A DNA stretch of 33,084 nucleotides from Thiobacillus sp. (lineage in GTDB: Bacteria; Pseudomonadota; Gammaproteobacteria; Burkholderiales; Thiobacillaceae): positions 1 to 33,084 of the forward strand of contig JAIOJU010000088.1 in assembly GCA_019911765.1 (NCBI GenBank), written 5' to 3'. The translations under genes and the position numbers were made by a program. Below are positions 13,859 to 20,514 of the stretch, piece by piece (the stretch's first letter is position 1; each line of letters opens with the position of its first letter). The notes beneath the pieces are model-generated. The model did no database searches. It saw only the letters and a list, made by a program, of their open reading frames with translations, and had not been told where the DNA came from.

Positions 13859-15223
13859 CGCGTCTTTATTTCTGCTGCGCATAAATCCTCCGGCAAGACC
13901 ACGCTGACGCTCGGTCTGTGTGCTGCGCTGCATGCGCGCGGCCATGCGGTGCAGCCGTTCAAGAAGGGGCCGGATTACATCGACCCCCTGTGGCTGGGAA
14001 TGGCGGCCAGGCGATCCTGCTACAACCTCGATTTTCACATGATGCAGCGCGACGAAATCGCACAGCATTTCGTACGCAAGGCGAGTACTGCGCGGATCAG
14101 CCTGATCGAAGGCAACAAGGGCTTGTACGACGGGCTGGATCTGGACGGCAGCAATAGCAACGCGGCACTCGCCAAACTGCTGGGCGCCCCTGTGGTGCTG
14201 GTGATCGATGCACGCGGCATGACGCGTGGCGTGGCCCCGCTGATACTGGGATACCAGGCGTTTGATCCGGATATCCGGATCGCTGGTGTCATTCTCAACA
14301 ATATGGGGGGTAGTCGCCATGAATCGAAGCTGCGTGCGGTGATCGAGCATTACACCGATGTAGAAGTCATCGGTGCGGTGCAACACGATACGAGCATGCA
14401 GATTGCCGAACGCCACCTGGGGCTGGTGCCGGCCAATGAACAACAGGCCGCACTGGAACGGATTCACCATGTGGGGGCACGGGTCGCGGATCAGGTTGAT
14501 CTGCACCGCCTGCTGGCGATTGCGGACAGTGTGGCGCCTTTAAGCGTTACGTTGCCGGCAGCGTTCCCGGCGCCAGCCGAACGGGTTCGTGTCGGCCTCG
14601 CACACGACCAGGCCTTTGGTTTTTATTACAGCGAAGACCTGGAGAACCTGCGTGCCGCCAATGTCGAACTGGTCGAAATTGACACGCTGCATGAACAGGT
14701 GTTGCCAAACCTGGATGGGCTGATCATCGGCGGCGGTTTTCCGGAAATGTTCATGGAACAGCTGGAGGCCAACACATCATTGCGTTCCAGTATCCGGCAG
14801 GCAGTTGAGGGTGGCCTGCCAACCTATGCTGAATGCGGAGGGCTGATGTACCTGTCGCGCAGCCTCTGCTGGCAGGGGAAGACGCGACAGATGGTCGGCG
14901 TTGTTCCGGGCGATACAGTGATGCATGAGCGGCCGGTGGGACGTGGTTATGCGCGTTTGCAGCCGACGGGAGATGATCATTGGCAGGAGCCGGATAACAT
15001 TCCCGCTCATGAATTTCATTATTCAAGCTTGGAAAACCTGCCCAGCGACTCCATATACGCTTATCAGGTGACGCGTGGTCATGGCATTGATGGCATGCAT
15101 GATGGCTATCAAAGCCATCAGCTGCTTGCGGGTTATGCGCATCGACGCGGGTCCGGCGCGCAAGGCTGGATCACGCCATTTTTAAATCAGGTGCGTGCGC
15201 ATAAGCTGCGTGCTGCCACTTAA
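13841..15223 (+). CDS. dsrN: DsrN, siroheme-amidating cobyrinate a,c-diamide synthase homologue
   Basis: DsrN is a CobB/CbiA-family glutamine amidotransferase that makes siroamide for DsrAB. The 460-residue protein has an ATP-binding P-loop near residues 12-21 (AHKSSGKTTL), the KKGPDYIDPLW motif, and a C-terminal glutaminase domain with the nucleophile in YAECGG near residue 330. The ATG at 13841 has GAGGAT 8 nt upstream; an internal ATG at 13853 would also fit the family, whose members start just before RVFISAAHKS. The gene is preceded by two overlapping mini-ORFs in a tandem repeat. Confidence 0.93.
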   Translation: MKDRMPRVFISAAHKSSGKTTLTLGLCAALHARGHAVQPFKKGPDYIDPLWLGMAARRSCYNLDFHMMQRDEIAQHFVRKASTARISLIEGNKGLYDGLDLDGSNSNAALAKLLGAPVVLVIDARGMTRGVAPLILGYQAFDPDIRIAGVILNNMGGSRHESKLRAVIEHYTDVEVIGAVQHDTSMQIAERHLGLVPANEQQAALERIHHVGARVADQVDLHRLLAIADSVAPLSVTLPAAFPAPAERVRVGLAHDQAFGFYYSEDLENLRAANVELVEIDTLHEQVLPNLDGLIIGGGFPEMFMEQLEANTSLRSSIRQAVEGGLPTYAECGGLMYLSRSLCWQGKTRQMVGVVPGDTVMHERPVGRGYARLQPTGDDHWQEPDNIPAHEFHYSSLENLPSDSIYAYQVTRGHGIDGMHDGYQSHQLLAGYAHRRGSGAQGWITPFLNQVRAHKLRAAT

Positions 15224-15241
15224 TTGATAAAGGATTTCCCC

Positions 15242-15577
15242 ATGATCAAAATTACCGATGCAGCTGCGGCGCAGATTCGCGTAGCCGCCAATAACCCCGA
15301 TGTCTTCGACATGGTGTTGCGCGTGGCGGCTTACCAGGAAGATGACGGCAGCGTGAATTACGGCATGGGATTCGATCAGGAGCGCGAGGCCGATGAGCAA
15401 CTCATCTGCAACGGCATTCAAATTCTGATCGCGGCTTCCAGCACGCCGTACCTGCAAGGCGTGACGCTGGATTTCGTTGAAATGAAACCGGGCGACATGC
15501 GCTTCATTTTCATCCCGCCATATTCCAATGAATCCGAAACTGACGCCGGACCTGAATCCGACGCCGCCACCGAGTAA
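15242..15577 (+). CDS. dsrR: DsrR, A-type scaffold-like protein without cluster cysteines
   Basis: This 111-residue protein has the IscA/HesB fold pattern (MIKITDAAAAQIR, MGFDQ, GVTLDFVEM). It lacks the three cysteines that bind iron-sulfur clusters in IscA; its only cysteine, Cys60 (LICNGI), is at another place. This is the described property of DsrR, a factor needed for full Dsr function, probably acting after transcription. The ATG at 15242 follows AAAGGA and is preferred over a TTG at 15224. The tail is acidic (ETDAGPESDAATE). Confidence 0.9.
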   Translation: MIKITDAAAAQIRVAANNPDVFDMVLRVAAYQEDDGSVNYGMGFDQEREADEQLICNGIQILIAASSTPYLQGVTLDFVEMKPGDMRFIFIPPYSNESETDAGPESDAATE

Positions 15578-15582
15578 ATTGC

Positions 15583-17022
15583 ATGAACTACCTGCCCATA
15601 TTTCTTGATCTGCGTGAGCGCCACTGCCTGGTGGTGGGAGGGTCCGAAACGGCCGCGCGCAAGGCTGAACTGCTGCTTCGCGCCGGCGCTCGTGTTGATG
15701 TGGTCGCTCCTGAACTGCACGAAGGGTTCGAGCACCTGCCTCACCCGGACCATTTGAATCATGTGGCAGAGGGTTTCAGTCCAGCATTGCTCGACGGCAA
15801 GGATGCCGTGATAGTGGTCGAAGACGATGCCGCTGCCGCCCGGTCCGTTGCCGATGCGGCGCGTGCGCGGCACATTCCCGTCAACGTGGCAGACAAGCCC
15901 GCGCTGTGCAGTTTCATCCTGCCCTCGATCATCGATCGCTCGCCGATTGTGGTGGCGGTTTCCAGCGGTGGCGAGTCGCCGGTGCTGGCGCGCATGCTGC
16001 GCGCACGACTGGAAACCCTGGTCCCGGCTGCGTATGGGCGCCTGAGTTCGCTGGCATCCCGTTACAAGGACCAGGTGAAGGCCGCGATCAAGCCGCAACA
16101 GCGCCGCGCCTTCTGGGAAAAGGTGTTTTTGTCGCCCGTGGCGGAAATGGTGTTTTCCGGTCGTGATGTCGAGGCCGAGACACAACTCAAGTCCATGATC
16201 AAGGACGGTGGCGGGGACGATCTCAGCCATGGCGAGGTGTATCTGGTCGGGGCCGGCCCCGGCAACCCTGACCTGCTCACGTTCCGCGCATTGCGCTTGA
16301 TGCAGCAGGCCGACGTGATTGTGTACGATCGCCTGGTGTCGCAGCCGATACTCGATATGTGCCGGCGCGATGCCGAACGTATCTATGTCGGCAAGGAGCG
16401 CGACGACCACGCGGTGCCGCAGGAAGAGATCAACCTGATGCTGGTGCGCTTGGCCAAGGAAGGCAAGCGCACCCTGCGCCTGAAAGGTGGCGATCCCTTT
16501 ATCTTCGGCCGCGGCGGCGAGGAAATCGAAACCCTGGTCGAACATGGTGTTTCGTTCCAGGTCGTGCCGGGCATCACCGCGGCGGCGGGGGTGGCATCCT
16601 ATGCCGGCATTCCGCTCACCCATCGTGATTATGCGCAGTCGGTCGCATTTGTTACCGGCCATCTGAAGGAAAACACCTTCAATCTCAACTGGGAAGGCAT
16701 CGCCCGCAAAGATCAGACCATCGTCATCTACATGGGGTTGAAAGGCCTGCCGCTGCTGTGCGAGGCGCTGATCAAGCACGGCCTGACAGCCGAGACCCCG
16801 GCGGCCATCGTGCAGCATGGCACCCTGCCCACGCAACGCGTCATCACGGGCACGCTGGACACGCTGCCGGAGCTGGCCGAGAACGCCGGACTCAAGGCGC
16901 CGACGCTCATCATCGTCGGCAACGTCGTCAAGCTGCGCGAAAAGCTTGGCTGGTTCCAGCCTGAAATGCACAGCGAGCAGGCGCAGTTCACCCCGCTCGA
17001 ATCACCGGATCATCTGCGCTGA
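15583..17022 (+). CDS. cysG: Siroheme synthase CysG
   Basis: CysG makes siroheme from uroporphyrinogen III. The 479-residue protein has the usual three-activity layout. The N-terminal NAD-dependent precorrin-2 dehydrogenase/ferrochelatase has GGSETAARKAELLLRAGARV. The C-terminal SAM uroporphyrinogen methyltransferase starts near residue 217 with VYLVGAGPGNPDLLT and contains RLKGGDPFIFGRGGEE. It begins 5 nt after dsrR, so it is cotranscribed with the enzyme that needs its product. Confidence 0.97.
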   Translation: MNYLPIFLDLRERHCLVVGGSETAARKAELLLRAGARVDVVAPELHEGFEHLPHPDHLNHVAEGFSPALLDGKDAVIVVEDDAAAARSVADAARARHIPVNVADKPALCSFILPSIIDRSPIVVAVSSGGESPVLARMLRARLETLVPAAYGRLSSLASRYKDQVKAAIKPQQRRAFWEKVFLSPVAEMVFSGRDVEAETQLKSMIKDGGGDDLSHGEVYLVGAGPGNPDLLTFRALRLMQQADVIVYDRLVSQPILDMCRRDAERIYVGKERDDHAVPQEEINLMLVRLAKEGKRTLRLKGGDPFIFGRGGEEIETLVEHGVSFQVVPGITAAAGVASYAGIPLTHRDYAQSVAFVTGHLKENTFNLNWEGIARKDQTIVIYMGLKGLPLLCEALIKHGLTAETPAAIVQHGTLPTQRVITGTLDTLPELAENAGLKAPTLIIVGNVVKLREKLGWFQPEMHSEQAQFTPLESPDHLR

Positions 17023-17030
17023 TCGACAGG

Positions 17031-17852
17031 ATGACGCCTGCGCGCCCGCAACTGGGGAGCCGCGCCGACATCGACGCCGAGGTGGTGGCACTGGTGCAGG
17101 CCGGCCGGCATATCCAGCCGGTGCAATGGCAAGGTCGGCCGGCCTGGCTCAAGCTGAGCGTGTCGCAGCCCCCGGCCTGGCGCTATCAACTGTTGGCCGG
17201 GATGGCCAGACTGCTGCACCAGCCGGCCCTGCAGCCGGTGCGCCCACAGGGCGGTGTGGCCGGCATCCATAACGAGGTGCAACGATTGACCGCACTGGCC
17301 GCGGCAGGCTTGCGCGTACCGCAATTGCTGGCGCATGACGATCACTGGCTACTGGTTTCGGATCTGGGCCACACCACGCTTGAATCGCTGATCCGGCATG
17401 CCGATATCGAGGTGAAATGGGCACACTGGCAGTTCGGTGCGGACTACATTCACCAGGTCCATCAGGCCGGTCAATATCTCAGTCAGGCGTTTGCCCGCAA
17501 TCTGGTATGGTCGTCCGAGCATGGTCTCGGCGCCATCGATTTTGAAGACGACCCGGCCAGCGTCATGTCGCTGGAGCACGCGCAAGTCCGTGACTGGCTG
17601 CCCTATTTTTTTTCGACTGCGCATTTTTTCGAGGATAGTCTGCCGGAACTGGGCCGGGAAATAGACAGCGTATTGGCGCAGGAGACGGCATCGGTGCGCG
17701 AGGGGGTCTACGTGGCCCTGCGCCGCGTGCGCTGGCTGCGGGCGTTACGCTGGCTGCCACGCAGCATGCAGCGCCGCGATGTACTGAAAACGCAATGCCT
17801 GGGCGAACTGGCATCCCTCTGCAGCAGGCGTGCAGCCAGCGAGCAAACCTGA
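17031..17852 (+). CDS. Kinase-fold protein (lipopolysaccharide-kinase/BUD32-like), catalytic loop altered
   Basis: This 273-residue protein looks like a small-lobe-reduced protein-kinase fold: HNEVQRLTALAAAGLRVPQL resembles the alphaC region and HWLLVSDLGHTTLESLI the hinge. FARNLVW followed by GAIDFEDDP resembles the catalytic and metal-binding loops. The metal-binding Asp is kept in IDFEDDP, but the position of the usual catalytic Asp, five residues before the loop Asn, appears to be Gln. It is either a divergent kinase or a pseudokinase. It starts 8 nt after cysG. No signal peptide is visible; the C-terminus is basic (LRRVRWLRALRWLPRSMQRR), which may bind membrane or nucleic acid. Substrate unknown. 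Confidence 0.6.
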   Translation: MTPARPQLGSRADIDAEVVALVQAGRHIQPVQWQGRPAWLKLSVSQPPAWRYQLLAGMARLLHQPALQPVRPQGGVAGIHNEVQRLTALAAAGLRVPQLLAHDDHWLLVSDLGHTTLESLIRHADIEVKWAHWQFGADYIHQVHQAGQYLSQAFARNLVWSSEHGLGAIDFEDDPASVMSLEHAQVRDWLPYFFSTAHFFEDSLPELGREIDSVLAQETASVREGVYVALRRVRWLRALRWLPRSMQRRDVLKTQCLGELASLCSRRAASEQT

Positions 17853-17880
17853 ATTGATATTCGAGTAATCGATACTCTTT

Positions 17881-19734
17881 ATGGTTGAACACACCCTGAT
17901 CAGCCTGAGCGCTGTGGTTATCCTGGGCATTGCTGCCCAATGGCTGGGTTGGCGTATCCGCATCCCGTCGATCCTGCTGCTGCTGGTGTGCGGCATTCTG
18001 GCCGGTCCGGTGATGGGCTGGGTCAACCCCGACACCTTGCTGGGGCCATTGCTGTATCCCGTGGTCTCGCTGGCGGTGGCGATGATTCTGTTTGAAGGCG
18101 GGTTAAGCCTGTCGGTGAAGGAGTTTCGTGCCATTGGCGGGGTCGTGGCCTGGCTGGTCACGCTGGGCGCGGCCATCACCTGGCTGGTCGGCGGCCTAGC
18201 TGCGCACTGGATACTGGGACTCAACTGGCCGCTGGCGATCCTGCTCGGCGCAGTCCTGGTCGTCACCGGCCCCACCGTGATCGGACCCATGCTGCGGTTC
18301 ATCCGCCCGACCGGGCAGACCGGTGCCATCCTCAAGTGGGAAAGCATCGTCATTGACCCCATTGGCGCCATGCTCGCCGTGCTGGTGTTTCAGGTGCTGA
18401 TCCATTCCGGCGAGGGGACCGGGATGGTGGTGGCGATCCTCGTGCTGAAAACCGTGGCGATCGGCGTGGCGCTGGGTGTGGCCGGCGCACTGGTTTTGGG
18501 CTTTTGCATGAAGCGGGACTACATCCCCGACTATCTGCATAATCCCGTCTCGGTGATGTTTGTCGTCGGGGTTTTCACCGGCTCCAATCTGTTGCAAACC
18601 GAATCCGGCCTGCTGTCGGTCACCATCATGGGCTTTGCGCTGGCCAACCAGAAAGCCGTATCGGTCCAGCACATCGTCGAGTTCAAGGAGAATCTGCGGG
18701 TGCTCCTGATCGCCGCCGTCTTCATTTTGCTGGCCGCGCACCTCAAGCCCGCCGATCTCGAACAGATTGGCTGGGCCAGCGTCGCGTACCTGCTGGTATT
18801 GGTGCTTGTCGCTCGTCCTGCCTCCGTGTTTATGTCCACGCTGGGCAGCAAGCTCAGCATCAGGGAAAAGCTGTTTTTATCGTGGATGGCCCCGCGCGGC
18901 ATCGTGGCTGCGGCGGTGGCATCGATCTTTGCCCTGCGCCTGGAAGAGGTGGGACTGGCGGGTTCCGACGTGCTGGTGCCGCAAACCTTCTTTGTCATTA
19001 TCGGGACGGTGGCGCTGTATGGACTGACTGCGCCCTGGGCGGGACGGCACTTGGGCCTGGCCAAGGAACACCCGCAAGGCGTGCTGTTCATGGGCGGACA
19101 GTATTGGGTGCGCGACATGGCCAAGACCCTGCACGACGAAGGCTATCCCGTGATGCTGGTGGATAACAGCCGGCACAATGTCGCGGCCGCCCGCATGGCC
19201 GGCATCCCGGCTTTCTACGCCAGTATTTTTTCGGACAATGTGCTGGATCGCGTCGAGATCAGCGGTATCGGCAAACTGATGGCGATGACCACCAACGATG
19301 ACGTCAATTCACTGGCGGCGCTGCACTTTGCTCCGCTGTTTGGCCGCTCACAGGCCTATCAGTTGATGCCGGAGGATGAGAAGCAGCTGGATGCCCATTC
19401 GCGCCATCTGCGGGGCCGCTTCCTGTTTGGCAAAGGCATGACCCACTCCGTCCTGACCCAACGCTTCACCGAGGAAGCCGTCATCAAGAAAACCCGCCTC
19501 AGGGAAGACTATGGCCTGGAAGAACACAAAGCCCGATATGGGGGGGAGGTGTTGCCGCTGTTCCTGATCACGGAAGGTGGGGAACTGCAGGTATTTACCG
19601 CCGAAGCGAAACTCAAGCCACAAGCAGGCCAGACCCTGATCAGTTTGGTTCAGACGCCGGCCGAAGGAGCCGAGCCAGCCGAGTCATCCGGTGGCAAGGA
19701 CAAGCCGAATCAGGCACGGTCCCGACAGTCGTAG
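17881..19734 (+). CDS. CPA-family Na+/H+ (or K+/H+) antiporter with C-terminal TrkA-N-like domain
   Basis: The 617-residue protein has a membrane part of about 12 spans (residues ~5-395) with signature segments of CPA1 exchangers: RIPSILLLLVCGILAGPVMG, ILFEGGLSL, TGPTVIGPM and the ion-binding-type SIVIDPIGA. A cytoplasmic region follows with VLFMGGQYWVRDMAKTL and VMLVDNSRHNVAAARM, resembling a TrkA-N/RCK nucleotide-binding fold, although the usual GxGxxG is degraded to GGQYWV. It should exchange monovalent cations for protons across the inner membrane. It lies 28 nt after the kinase-like gene; a terminator follows. Confidence 0.85.
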   Translation: MVEHTLISLSAVVILGIAAQWLGWRIRIPSILLLLVCGILAGPVMGWVNPDTLLGPLLYPVVSLAVAMILFEGGLSLSVKEFRAIGGVVAWLVTLGAAITWLVGGLAAHWILGLNWPLAILLGAVLVVTGPTVIGPMLRFIRPTGQTGAILKWESIVIDPIGAMLAVLVFQVLIHSGEGTGMVVAILVLKTVAIGVALGVAGALVLGFCMKRDYIPDYLHNPVSVMFVVGVFTGSNLLQTESGLLSVTIMGFALANQKAVSVQHIVEFKENLRVLLIAAVFILLAAHLKPADLEQIGWASVAYLLVLVLVARPASVFMSTLGSKLSIREKLFLSWMAPRGIVAAAVASIFALRLEEVGLAGSDVLVPQTFFVIIGTVALYGLTAPWAGRHLGLAKEHPQGVLFMGGQYWVRDMAKTLHDEGYPVMLVDNSRHNVAAARMAGIPAFYASIFSDNVLDRVEISGIGKLMAMTTNDDVNSLAALHFAPLFGRSQAYQLMPEDEKQLDAHSRHLRGRFLFGKGMTHSVLTQRFTEEAVIKKTRLREDYGLEEHKARYGGEVLPLFLITEGGELQVFTAEAKLKPQAGQTLISLVQTPAEGAEPAESSGGKDKPNQARSRQS

Positions 19735-19742
19735 CAGTCTTC

Positions 19743-19776
19743 CCTGGCAGAATCAGCCAGGCCCCGTTTTATTTTT
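19743..19776. terminator. Terminator between convergent genes
   Basis: CCTGGC (19743-19748) pairs with GCCAGG (19756-19761) around a 7-nt loop, followed by GTTTTATTTTT (19766-19776). This is a normal rho-independent terminator for the + strand, overlapping the last codons of the convergent minus gene. Confidence 0.7.
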
Positions 19777-20263
19777 CAACTGCCGCAGGGGGCGAACCCC
19801 TGTCGAGTTTGTCTTCCACTTCACCGATATACGCCGACAGGCTGCGGCCGGATTCCTCTATGACATTCCGCAGTGTCTGCTCCATGCCATCCAGTCGCGT
19901 ACCGAGTTCCTTGCGGGTGGTGTCTGCCATATCGCGCAATTCTGCAAACGACTGCTCAAGTTGGCTCCGCAATTCACTTAGCCGTGATGCTTCCGCCTGT
20001 TCCGCCAGTTTCTGCTGGGAACGCAATTCCCGTTCATGGCGGCGCGCATCCATCAGCATCGCCGTGCGCAGGATAAGTGTGTAAGCGGTGAAAAGGGCCA
20101 CGAATGCGACAATGGCTCCCAGCAGAACAATCCCCAAAGGAGCCTCAAGATGGAAAACAAGAAAGGACAGGTTGGCCGGGGTATTTAGCGCGTCCCAGTT
20201 GGCGAGGGTAAATACGCCAAGCACAATCAAGCCTGTAAAAATGAGCGGCCCCAGAATTTTCAT
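19769..20263 (-). CDS. Membrane-anchored coiled-coil protein (LapA-like N-terminus)
   Basis: The 164-residue product has two N-terminal hydrophobic segments (residues ~4-21 and ~41-64) flanking NWDALNTPANLSFLVF, the arrangement of LapA/DUF1049-type proteins. A long charged helical region (residues ~75-155) follows, rich in Glu, Gln, Leu and Arg and likely to form a coiled coil. It would sit in the inner membrane with the coiled coil in the cytoplasm. Function is unknown; LapA-type proteins elsewhere act in envelope lipopolysaccharide regulation, but the match here is only structural. It is convergent with the antiporter gene. Confidence 0.75.
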   Translation of the reverse strand: MKILGPLIFTGLIVLGVFTLANWDALNTPANLSFLVFHLEAPLGIVLLGAIVAFVALFTAYTLILRTAMLMDARRHERELRSQQKLAEQAEASRLSELRSQLEQSFAELRDMADTTRKELGTRLDGMEQTLRNVIEESGRSLSAYIGEVEDKLDRGSPPAAVEK

Positions 20264-20514
20264 CCTGCTTCTCCAATAAATGGTTTTATCGTTCTCTTTA
20301 TAGCCAAATATGGGAAATCACGGATGGGGCCTCAAGTGCTTTTCCGGCTCACCTGTCTCGGCTAATTGTGATCGGGTGTGGAAGCGGTACGCGATCGGTT
20401 GTTACGAGAAACAGGAAAAGCGCCACAAAAACAGGGTTTCTCTCTGTTTTGTCCGTAGTGCAAGTCCGCATAATACAAGTGCAAAATTCAAACTAATGAG
20501 TTGAACCGAACCGA
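20264..20514. promoter_or_regulatory. Divergent intergenic region before the glycosylation genes
   Basis: This 251-nt gap separates the divergent coiled-coil protein and TPR-glycosyltransferase genes and should hold both promoters. One weak hairpin is visible, AAAACAG (20428-20434) with CTGTTTT (20444-20450). I see no credible small gene, and no strong ribosome-binding site right before the ATG at 20515. Confidence 0.4.

Noticed and set aside
15418-16971. Minus-strand open frame of 517 codons opposite cysG
   Set aside because: It is antisense to a certain cysG gene and has no recognisable domain.
20310-20504. 64-codon frame before the TPR-glycosyltransferase gene
   Set aside because: No ribosome-binding site and low-information, basic, cysteine-containing sequence; more likely a leader or promoter region.
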